Origin: Zychaea mexicana
Lineage: Eukaryota > Mucoromycota > Mucoromycetes > Mucorales > Lichtheimiaceae
Assembly (NCBI RefSeq): GCF_025766255.1
Contig: NW_026516763.1
Coordinates: 1-64,000, forward strand
DNA length: 64,000 nt
Direction: 5' to 3'
Of the stretch, positions 22,599-31,905 are shown piece by piece (the first letter of the stretch is position 1; every line of letters starts with the position of its first letter). Position numbers and translations under genes: made by a program. Below the pieces are notes generated by a model. The model made no database searches. It was not told the DNA's origin and was given only the letters and a program-made list of their open reading frames with translations.

Positions 22599-25500
22599 AA
22601 TACTCATTCTTTTAATATTTACTGTTGCTTACCCTTTGTTATGTAACTAGAACAATTAAAAGCACTTATCATAATTTAACAGCTATATTCTTGTTTGAGA
22701 AGAAAGTTTATAGTCAATGTATATATCAACATTTCCCTTAGTAACTGTGCAATCTTTTAAGAGTATGAAGCATACCGTGATGATCATCCGTGCGAGTTCT
22801 AACACGAATCTCGTACCACGATACATCTGTGGTAAAAGCTATTTTAAGTTTCTTCCACGATGGTTTAAGTTGGTATTGATTGTTGGGTGCTCATTTAAAA
22901 CTAATTCAAGTTGCCACACCACATCATATTAACATGTGAATGTACCAGATTTGCCGCTGATGGGATATGGCTGTTATTTCATTGGGTTATTGTTGCTGCA
23001 TACACTTTTTACAAAGTTAATATTAAAGGAGTATTTTTACGACACCGTGAAGCATTTTGTCAAGAAGATCTTAAAAGTGGTGATAGTTGGTAAGTAAAGT
23101 GGAAAACGTGTTAGTGTATTATCGTCATACCTTCAAACAGTAGCCAGATATATGAGACACAGTAATGTAATTATTTTAGTAGTACTTCTTTACTAACTAC
23201 CTCACAATGGAGTTGTAGAAGAAGAATCATCCCTTTCTTCAAAGTACACGCTACCAGACTATATCATAGTATACTTGTGATCAATGTTAGAAAAAGCCTG
23301 GAAAAGTGCAGATGAACAATTTTAATTTTAAATAAAGTCATACTTTGATAAACATAGAGCAAAGTAAAACATTAAAAGTAGGCCTCACTGATACAACATT
23401 TGAGTCTACTTATTGTGAAGGCCGAGGACGATAATATATTACAAGTCAAAATAACTACTGCTGTATACATATAATTGCCACGCTTAAAATATCAGTGAAC
23501 ATAATAACAATCGAAAAGGGGCGATTCTACAATATGTATGTATGTGAATTTCTTAGCTACTTGTTTCTCATCCAGCTCTCTTTCCCTCATTTCGCTTCTT
23601 TATTTGTGCTTATGGGCAACAATAACAATCAACGAGCACTCGGTGACCTGCTCCCTTGGCCAACTTTTGTTCGTTTGGATCAAGTGTAACTATTGTCCTT
23701 GACATAGTTCAGCTGTATGCGTGAAATATATCCCAAGTCTTTAGTCTATCACCCTATACGTACATATATCTTATTGACGCTGCTGAGCCTGCGGCTGCGA
23801 AGTAGATGGTGAGGTCGTGTGCGTGCGCTGCATACAGCAACACCATGACGTTGCCCACTTGACCTCCCTTTCCTCTTCATCCTCCTAGAATGAGGATAAC
23901 GATGAATCAATAAAAAGGTTTTGTAGTCGACGATTCCGAGTGCAGCAGCATCAGTATCAGTAACACCACCAGCAGTACTACTAGCAACAGTACTACCAGC
24001 AGTAGCAGCGTTGCCATTGCTCCTGTCATTGATATCTGCAGCAAGTGAGAGCAGAACTAGCTCGTAGTTGCTTTTTCCATTGTCTCTTATTCATTTTAAT
24101 GTACATCAATAGTCCTACCTTTTTATTGGTAGTATAATATTGACAAGCCTCCCGTTGGATACGATTATTAGGTTTACCAACTTCACCTTGGCGTATCGTG
24201 AATGCTCAATGCATACTGTAGTTTAAATTGGTAAATAGAATATACACGCTTCACTAAAAGGACGCGAGCTCCAGCATAATGCTTTAATTAGCCTTCGTAC
24301 TTTACCGCATTTCAGTTTCCTGAATTCAATTTAGGGTGTTCTGCTTCCATCATGCGCAGTGTCGCCTGCAACATGCTCCAAGTGAAACCAATGTGTCAGT
24401 AAAGCTCCTTATACCCTATCTCATATTACCGTATTAGTATGAGTGTGATCGATGGGGGCTGTGTATTTACCAAGAGAGTTTTTGATTCCTTCTCGCTTGC
24501 CCTGTTGAGGGAAGATGCTTTATTGTGAACTCAAGTACCACTTTCAGTTGCACACATGATACTTTGGCTAATAGCGGTTGCAGAGGTAGTTGATCCCTTT
24601 TGCTGATTTTTCTGGGCCGAACATGCGCATTCTGCGGATGATGAACGCACGCTTCCTGAATTGGTGCCCAATTCTCGGTTATTCTCTTCCCCGTCCGGGG
24701 TCCATTCATTAATCAATGTTTAATCAAAGACTTATATGTTCTTTATCAACAGACTTGACATATTTACTGCTATAGCAATTGATTGTATTACACCTCGGTT
24801 TGCAGCGCATAGCAATAGCTGCTCACGTTGTTTGCCAGGGAAAAAGAAGTTTTTGGAACAGCTACGAAGGAAAAAAGCGATATTTTACAACTGGCATCAT
24901 TCCCGGCCGGCGTGTGAATAATTCGTGTTATACTAATGACAGGCAGTAGTAGTATATTCATGTATCACATAGATCATTCCGATAGAAATCTTGATGATTT
25001 CTTCTCCTTATGGCATATCCGATTCGTGAATGACGTTGAGTAAGAGGTACTATCCGTTTGCGGGAACAAACCTTTGTAGTTTATAGGAGATATAGAAGAG
25101 AGACTATTATATTACACGCGTCGTGCGTTAGGTAGAGTTGGTTTAGACGGTCACTCGTCAAGCTCGCTTTGCGTGAAGGAGTTTTCTGTTAGTGTTGTAA
25201 ATCTAGGATACCACGATGTAGTAATGTTGCTGATACCTGCACCACCTGAGCTATACATACGCTTTATGCCATCGGTTGGTCCGGCAAAGTCAGCTATATG
25301 CACTCAAGGATAATAATCACGTTACTTATGCTTGGATTTGACTACGATCTTCATGCTCGTTTTTGGATAATATCGCGAGGAAAAGCTAGAGTGGAGTATC
25401 AAGCTAATGAATAATTCCATCGACAACTTATATTGACATTGCACAGCTAACAACTTCCCTTGTTCTTATGATCCTCGTTGTACGAGTACTCGCTGGGCTG

Positions 25501-25757
25501 TCATTCGATCCCACAAACTCATGCTTGCTATGCCAGCAAGGTTTTTTTTTGTCAATGCTAGCTGGTTTTCGGTTATTGATACTTTTAAAGACGAGGGACA
25601 GTATAGAAAATCCGTTTACAAAGAAGTTTGCTTTAAAGATCAGCTTCGTCCTTGTGTTTTTCCTTTTACTTGATTTTTTCCTTTTACTTGATAAGTATTG
25701 CTAATACAATAACAAACAGCACATGTTTGATAGACGGGGGACAACAACAACAAGGCC
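22599..25757. other. gene-poor AT-rich region
   Basis: 3.2 kb with no gene I can support. Items seen: a 45-codon plus-strand ORF at 22960-23097 (hydrophobic then basic, beginning MGYGCYFIGLLLLH) that overlaps another open frame ending at a GTAAGT donor near 23090; and a possible exon after TTTTGTAG at about 23928 encoding a Ser/Thr-rich stretch (NTTSSTTSNSTTSSSS) to a stop near 24049. Neither has a family assignment. The region may hold decayed genes or UTRs. Confidence 0.35.
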
Positions 25758-25779
25758 TTTATTTAAATTGGTCAAATTC

Positions 25780-26060
25780 CTAAAGAGGCTCGTCCAAAAA
25801 CGAGAGTGTCGATGTCTTAGCTTTCCGGGAAGGTGCATCGGCATCTGCTCCCGAACCCTCTACCACAAAGCTGGGTTCTGTCTTGGTCGCTTTAGGTATT
25901 GAGATGCCAGCGGTCTCACCAATCAACTTACCTACTTAGAAGTCGCCCCGTGCCTACAAAACAAGCATCAGCACCCACCCTTGCGCTTACCTACCCTCAC
26001 TCACACTCACACACACTGAAAAAAAAGGAAGGGACTTACCACATGTGATCGAGAAAAAGC
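25780..26060 (-). pseudogene. 3'-terminal fragment of an unidentified gene (copy A)
   Basis: On the minus strand a reading frame from about 25936 to the stop at 25780 encodes GETAGISIPKATKTEPSFVV, then an Ala/Asp/Ser stretch ending TLSFLDEPL. It is followed by AAATAAAGG (about 25766-25757), a plausible polyadenylation signal. Upstream lie intron-like pieces: a GTAAGTCCC donor near 26038 and a GT/GA-rich stretch ending TTTTGTAG. The same sequence recurs in decayed form at 28262-28470 on +, and its intron-like piece at about 27610-27735 as well. I do not recognise the family. No complete upstream coding part was found in the window, so this is called a fragment; if an intact gene exists upstream to about 26480, I could not assemble it. 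Confidence 0.45.
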
Positions 26061-27203
26061 GAGGAAGCAGCACGCTGCGGAAAATGGGTGCCTTTTCATG
26101 CACACGTTCAAGACCCCGCTTCTTTTGAAAAAAAAAAAAATACCCCCACTCCCATCCACAGGTCCGTGCTAACAACGCGGGGAACAATGACAGATCTTCT
26201 GTATCGTAGCGACAGTATGTAACACTATTACAACGCGCTTTACCACACTTTGGTACGCGTTTTTCACCTATTTTTTTTTTGTTTCTATCTTCGCGTAGTT
26301 CGTTCGCAAAAATAATCGAAAGGAAAAAAATTATTCGGAGGGTACCATCCGAAACCTGTTTTTTGTTTTGTTTTGTTTTTTTTTCACATGTATCATACAT
26401 CACCCGTACACACGCCGAGGAAGTAAACACCACGTCTGATTGGCTTTGTGTCGCTACTGCTAAGGGAGGTGGATGAGAAAATGAGCAAACCCAACAGCAC
26501 TATCAACCTGAAAAAGCAGCCTGTATCGATAATAGTAGTTCTAGGATGACGCGCATACTATGCTGAAAACAGCCATGCTGCTCTATAGTCTGCCCTTGAC
26601 AGTTTAGTTTAAGCTGTCCACATCCATCATTGCGGGCTTGGAGGATCGGCAACCGATAATTGCGTGAGAATCGATGTCTACTTGGGAGACGGAGTGCTGG
26701 GAGTCTCTCATGCGAAAATCGTAGGCTGGACCTCATGGTGCCTTGTGCGAGCAAAACATCCCCTTTTCTTTTCTGCCGAGCATCAGCATCGTTGAAGAAA
26801 AGGAGAGGGTGTTTTGATATCATTTAAACGTCAAGTCGTTACAATATTTTGAAACACACCTCTTTCAAAAAATGGCATTTCTGATATATTATAGTGCACG
26901 CCACGCTGAACGCGAGACCCGTTTACGCGACAAGGCTAGCAGCAGCATGAAACAGCAAGTTCAGGAAATGGTATTAGGGAGTCCTTGAACAGCCTGGACC
27001 GCAAGTTGCCAGTCTATCATAATCATGTGGGCGTGTGTGCGCTGCGCACTGCTTTCCATGAATTGTAGGGGTTGATGATACCAAAAGATATAAATACGCC
27101 CACATTTTTCAGGCCATTTCGTTTTTTCTCTTCACTCTTTCTTTCCTTCATTTTTCTTTTTCCTTCACTCCCTTGGTTCCTCCTGGTCTTTCTCTTGGCT
27201 CTT
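26061..27203. other. intergenic region before the inverted-repeat locus
   Basis: Contains a 38-codon plus-strand ORF (from the ATG at about 26871, MAFLIYYSARHAERETRLRD) of unknown meaning, homopolymer A/T runs (26131-26141, 26269-26280) and CT-rich sequence at 27115-27200 leading into repeated CTTGGCTCTTCC units. No gene is supported. Confidence 0.35.
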
Positions 27204-27453
27204 CCCTTGGCTCTTCCCTTGGTCCTGGTGTTGCCTCCGTTGCGCCTGTCCAACCCTTATTTCCGGTAATCCTGGCTGCCTCAACTGGTCCCTGCTTTGG
27301 TTTGTCCAGTCTCGCGTTCAACGGTGTTGGTCACAACCGGTCTCCTAGTGAGACCAGAGGACGGAGGAATCCTTTTCGGTTTCTCGCCATAGAAATATGG
27401 TAGTGTCCTTTTGGTTGGATGCCTTGTCTGCTGGTCTGGTCTACTATGGTGGG
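27204..27453 (+). repeat. left arm of a 250-bp inverted repeat
   Basis: Nearly identical to the reverse complement of 27754-28003 (a few substitutions and single-base indels). It starts at CCCTTGGCTCTTCCCTTGG and ends at CTACTATGGTGGG. The two arms are separated by about 300 bp, so a transcript would fold into a long hairpin. Confidence 0.85.
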
Positions 27454-27735
27454 GATCGCGTTCGACTCTCGGCAATCGACTCTCGGCAATCGACTCTCGG
27501 CAATCGACTCTCGGCAATCGACTCTCGGCAATCGACTCTCGGCAATCGACTCTCGGCAATCGACTCTCAACATCGACTCTCAAGGCTAGACTCATCGCTT
27601 TTTCTCTTCTCTTTTCGATCACGTATGGTAAGTCCCTTCCTTTTTTTCTGTGTGTGTGAATGTGAGTGAGTGTGAGTGAGGGTAGGTAAGTGTAGGGGTG
27701 GGTGCTGATGCTTGTTTTGACACGGAGCGACTTAC
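27451..27735 (+). repeat. direct repeat, first copy (minisatellite plus gene-fragment sequence)
   Basis: From GGGGATCGCGTTCGACTC through the minisatellite, the stretch with CTAGACTCATCGC, a GTAAGTCCCTTCC donor-like site and the GTGTGTGTGAATGTGAGTG tract to ACTGTATAAG. It is repeated at 28009-28262 with fewer minisatellite units; the tail portion also matches the minus strand of 25930-26050. Confidence 0.85.
27464..27561 (+). repeat. 14-bp minisatellite, seven perfect copies
   Basis: Unit GACTCTCGGCAATC repeated head to tail seven times, then a shortened variant GACTCTCAACATC. The same unit occurs at 28023. There are no unique spacers, so it is not a CRISPR array. Confidence 0.95.
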
Positions 27736-27753
27736 TGTATAAGTTAGGTTTTT

Positions 27754-28003
27754 CCCACCATAGTAGACCAGACCGGGAGCAAGGCATCCAACCAAAAGGA
27801 CACTACCATATTTCTATGGCGAGAAACCGAAAGGATTCCTCCGTCCTCTGGTCTCACTAGGAGACCGGTTGTGACCAACACCGTTGAACGCGAGACTGGA
27901 CAAACCAAAGCAGGGACCAGTTGGAGGCAGCCAGGATTACCGGAAATAAGGGTTGGACAGGCGCAACGGAGGCAACACCAGGACCAAGGGAAGAGCCAAG
28001 GGT
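27754..28003 (-). repeat. right arm of the 250-bp inverted repeat
   Basis: Reverse-complement partner of 27204-27453. It starts CCCACCATAGTAGACC and ends GAGCCAAGGG, immediately before the second direct repeat. Confidence 0.85.
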
Positions 28004-28008
28004 GACAC

Positions 28009-28262
28009 TGGGGATCGCGTTCGACTCTCGGCAATCGACTCTCGGCAATCGACTCTCGGCAATCGACTCTCGGCAATCGACTCTCAACATCGACTCTCAA
28101 CATCGACTCTCAAGGCTAGACTCATCGCTTTTTCTCTTCTCTTCTCGATCACGTATGGTAAGTCCCTTCCTTTTTTTCTGTGTGTGTGAATGTGAGTGAG
28201 GGTAGGTAAGTGTAGGGGTGGGTGCTGATGCTTGTTTTGACACGGAGTGACTTACTGTATAA
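28009..28262 (+). repeat. direct repeat, second copy, with minisatellite
   Basis: Second copy of 27451-27735. The minisatellite here has four GACTCTCGGCAATC units (28023-28078) and two shortened GACTCTCAACATC units, then the same GTAAGTCCC and GT/GA-rich tract. Confidence 0.85.
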
Positions 28263-28470
28263 GATAGGTGATTGCAGGTAAGTGGATTGGTGAGACCGCT
28301 GGGCATCTCAATACCAATCGGACCCTCCGAGACCCCAAAGCGTTCAAGACAAGACCCTAGCTTTGTGGTGAGAGGGTTCGGGAGCAGATGTCGATGCACC
28401 TTCCAGTGGTTGCTCCTGTCAGTACCTGCTCTAGAAGCAGAGAAGCTAAGACATCGACACCCTATTAGTA
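28262..28470 (+). pseudogene. decayed second copy of the unidentified gene 3' end (copy B)
   Basis: Parallels copy A (25780-25936, minus strand) with GGTGAGACCGCTGGGCATC, CTTTGTGGTGAGAGGGTTC and AAGCTAAGACATCGACAC in the same order, but with insertions (for example between CCAGT and TCTAGAAGC) and frame breaks, so it cannot encode the copy A protein. It is adjacent to the direct-repeat block, which carries the matching upstream intron-like part. Confidence 0.6.
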
Positions 28471-29962
28471 ATTAGTAGTTAAATGTACCAAATAAAAATT
28501 GTTTCTTTTAACTTTTCACCCGTTAAACTTGTATGTACATGTTTGATATTGATGTAAGACTTCTTCATGCGAAGCGAGGAGGGAGCTCAAGGGCTCGTTC
28601 AAGAAGATGATATATGTTCAGATTTGCTGCGAGATCATCAATTTTGTTCCAGATTGCACAATGGAGACAGTTGCAACGAACAATATAGTTGCCACTGTGA
28701 TCGTCTGCAAAGCAGTCAATGTCGATGGAGAACAAACTTGTCTGAGATTCAATCCTACAGTTTATTTTTGCCGGTATATGGAATGAAATTTGCAGCGCGT
28801 GTAGCGATCCTCTACAATTATCCTTTACTCAACTCCACAAATGGTTTTTCTCATTCTCAAATTCCAATTCTCCATATTCCCACAGTGGGCGAGCTGGGTT
28901 AGAGGCGAATAAGAAAAAAAAATATGAGTTTGCTAACTGTGAGTAATGTTAGCTGGAAGTGCGCATACTGTAGGGATTCACATTGCGTTTAAGCGTTGCG
29001 GCAAAGACAATTCCTCAAGTTATCAACTTAAGGTTCATATGCATTTTAATAGTTGGCATTCTTGCAATCATCAGTTATGAAAGTAATATGCCAATAGACC
29101 GACCTCTTTACCATTGCACAGTAGTGCCGCTGCTACGTTGATGGAAGAATGAGTCATTCTTTTATATCTTGTACGTTGACACAGTAACTCCAATGCTATG
29201 ATACGCAATATTAGTGAAATATGCTCAATACAACCAGGTATTGCTTCCCCAGGAGCAGCTGCACATTTTGTCTTCAATACTGGCACAGCTTCTCAGCAAA
29301 TCCGCATCGATGCACCTGGGCTACAAGTGTAATCTTACAAAAAGAGTAACAAATGCAAAGTGCGCCATGATTCGTACCTTCTGAACAGCATCCTTAAAAC
29401 CAAGAATGAGGGCAACCATCATTGTTCCCTACCATTTCTTCTTTCAGCTGTTATGCTATATTTGTTGTGTCGTACGGCAAATGAGAGCGTTTCATAAAGT
29501 AGTTATATCTCTTATCATAGGGCTAGGCTCAGGTCATGTAAGATATCAGCGCCTTACTATTATATGTTCTTCCGGAGCATGATACTTTTTTTTGTAAAGC
29601 TAAATATGTTGTCAATTGATACCAAACCCGCTTACAGTGAGAGTTAAAATGTTACAAAACATGGGGACAAGTACTTGTTTGGGTGCGAATATCTTCTGCA
29701 AATTATAAGAGTATTGTATCTCAATTTCGGTATGGGAGGAGAACTGTTCATAACTTGCCTATTCGTTATAATGTGGAAAGCGAAGACAAAAACTTTAAAA
29801 ACAGAAGGAAAGAATTCCCGCCTGCGGCCACTTTACAGAACGCTTAATGTGATATTGCCTCGATGAAGTGATGATAAGAAGGATCAATATTACACATGAG
29901 ACAACTTTTACTGATCCATCAAGTATGGAAAATGTGCATACGCTGAAATGGCAGCAAAAAAG
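28471..29962. other. intergenic region
   Basis: 1.5 kb without a supported gene. A plus-strand ORF at 28567-28902 (EEGAQGLVQEDDICSDLLRD) and a minus-strand one at 29286-29071 have no recognisable domain. Composition is AT-rich. Confidence 0.4.
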
Positions 29963-30483
29963 CTAATTTTTATCAAAAGCACTTGTCAAAACATGCGAAT
30001 GAGCAACGTAGCTAAAGTTTTGAAAGTAATCTCTCATATGTGCTTCGAGGGATGCTCCATGGTTATCCACAGGTGATTCTTTGATCGCCTCGCTTGTGAA
30101 CTTGTCAGAGAAGTTCTCAGCAAGCTCAGGTTTGGTCTATTAGAACAATTATTGGGAATTAGCATGTGAGATCGACCGACAAGGAATGCGCATATATAGG
30201 TCTGAATAAAGTGAAACTTACAACAACAGGTATAATGGGAGGTGTCATTTTGCGTGCCTTGAGGTCTTCCCAGTTGATTTTGCGGAACCAGCGGTGTGAT
30301 TTCACGCGCTTGGTGCCATCATTGCCACTTCCAAGACGACCATTTGGATTTTTACGGAGGAGCTAAAACGAGCATGTCAGAATAAGTAAATTGTTCCTGG
30401 TGCGTTTGTGTGTGTGGGAACAAGAAGGACGGCGCCGCCACTTGCCTAAAATTTATCAGATGGGAGATGAATCGGAGCTTGCC
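29963..30483 (-). pseudogene. AGC-family protein kinase, C-terminal fragment only
   Basis: Two exons read cleanly on the minus strand: 30362-30222 (47 codons) and 30136-29963 (57 codons plus stop). The first begins LLRKNPNGRLGSGNDGTKRV and continues HRWFRKINWEDLKARKM, the C-lobe end of AGC kinases (RLGSG and HxFF..I.W signatures). The second has KPELAENFSDKFTSEAI and ends with YFQNFSYVA, an AGC turn/tail with the hydrophobic motif FxxFSY of the AKT/SGK/PKC type. Further upstream, at 30483-30448, GKLRFISHLINF resembles the adjacent kinase segment but does not join in frame. Everything N-terminal (ATP-binding lobe, HRD, DFG) is missing: the next gene starts at 30685 on the other strand. This is therefore a truncated gene relic. 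The 322 bp from 30363 to 30684 otherwise hold the 5' flank of that gene. Confidence 0.75.
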
Positions 30484-30684
30484 GCTTACTTGAACTTCCG
30501 TGATGGTGATGGATGCGTCAAAAAAAACATAGAAGGCTAAAACGGTTTACCCGAGAGGTAGAGAAAACAAATTTGTTGTAACAGCCTTCCCAATACACGA
30601 AACCTGTGCCCTTCTCTCTCTCTCTTGATTCACACAATTTCTTTACAACAAAACTATTAGTACTACGACAAAAACACACAAACA

Positions 30685-31290
30685 ATGTTTGCCAACGCGA
30701 TTCGAAGAGCAGCAACGCAATCCGTTATACTACGTCGCGCATACACAAGCAGTAGTAAAGCCAACAGCAACAAAGCTACTGAACGATTGACCGAAGCCAT
30801 TAAACCGAAAATGAACCAAGCCAAGGAAAAGGCCAAAGAAAAGGCAGCACCCAAAGTTGGCAAGCTCAAAGAACTGGCACAAAAGTATGGTGCCTCGGGC
30901 GTGATTGTGTACCTTGGTATTGGCATGGTCGATCTCGGTGTGTCGTTTGCAGGCATTCAGTTCCTGGGTCAAGAAAAGGTCAAGCAGCTGGAAGACACGG
31001 TGATTAATACGGTCAATGGGTGGCGTGGAAAGCCTCCAAGACCTGAACGCACTGAGGAGACAGAGAAAGAAGAACAACAAAAGGCATCACTTGCTTCGGT
31101 GTTTGTGTTGGCATATGGCATCCACAAGACATTGTTTTTGCCTTTCCGAGTCACCGTAACGGCAGCAATTACCCCGGCATTTGTCCGCAAGATCCATGCT
31201 CTTGGATGGAACAAGTACGCGCCTCGATTGTTTGGTGTCGCAAAAAAAGAAATTGGCAATGCAGCAGCTACTAAGGCAATCAAGCCATGA
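30685..31290 (+). CDS. DUF1279 mitochondrial membrane protein, NAT2/FAM210-like
   Basis: Single exon, 201 aa. The N-terminus MFANAIRRAATQSVILRRAY is a good mitochondrial targeting peptide. Then comes a Lys/Ala/Glu-rich coiled segment (about 35-70: MNQAKEKAKEKAAPKVGKL). The DUF1279 domain follows from about residue 68, LAQKYGASGVIVYLGIGMVD with a hydrophobic helix, and after a charged insert (RPERTEETEKEEQQ) resumes with a second hydrophobic helix and FLPFRVTVTAAITP. Yeast Nat2 and animal FAM210A/B share this domain; they are inner-membrane proteins with roles in mitochondrial translation or membrane homeostasis, so the biochemical activity here is unknown. The leader is short and CA/CT-rich, typical of a housekeeping gene. 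Confidence 0.85.
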   Translation: MFANAIRRAATQSVILRRAYTSSSKANSNKATERLTEAIKPKMNQAKEKAKEKAAPKVGKLKELAQKYGASGVIVYLGIGMVDLGVSFAGIQFLGQEKVKQLEDTVINTVNGWRGKPPRPERTEETEKEEQQKASLASVFVLAYGIHKTLFLPFRVTVTAAITPAFVRKIHALGWNKYAPRLFGVAKKEIGNAAATKAIKP

Positions 31291-31905
31291 CAATGATTTG
31301 ATGCTTTCGAGACTTTTAGATAAACTGTTAGACGACACTCCCCCACCCACCCAGCACATCCATTCACTACCGCATATTTACATTTATTTAATTATAAACC
31401 GACCCACCCATTTCCAACATCTGTACACTTATTCATTGTAACAAAACCTTTCATACCACTGCTGCAAAGTTGGCTACTACAAGAAGAAAACATATGCCGA
31501 AATACTAGTTTTATTTCTGGTCAGAGAGAAGGGTTTGATATAATTTACAGATGGGGTGGGGTTCTTCTGTTGCGCGTAGACATCCAGTGGATGTCACATT
31601 AAGAAGGCATTGGGTTAAAAAGGTGGGGTGGGGAAGGGATAACTATGGTACCTTTTCTTTTTCGGTTGGTTCATGGGGTTATATGTACATGTTGTTGTTG
31701 AGAGTAAGGATACCCAATTTTACACGAATACAAATGGTGGTGGTAAAAAGATATATGATGCGACGCCGGGTTTTGAAGGTTACGAGAAGGGCGAGGAATT
31801 GCTGATTTAAATAGTATATGCGAAAGAATGATGTTGTGTGTCGTTATTTGGCTGGATGGGTGTTTATACGATGATGGGTGATGTTTGTGTGTGTATTTTG
31901 AGTAA
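31291..31905. other. convergent 3' flanks of the NAT2-like and TAF2 genes
   Basis: 615 bp between two stop codons of convergent genes. It contains CA/CCACCC-rich sequence after the NAT2-like gene and GT-rich sequence on the TAF2 side. No gene seen. Confidence 0.5.

Noticed and set aside
27464..28078. Tandem 14-bp units resembling a CRISPR array
   Set aside because: Units are contiguous with no unique spacers, the host is a eukaryote and there are no cas genes; it is a minisatellite.
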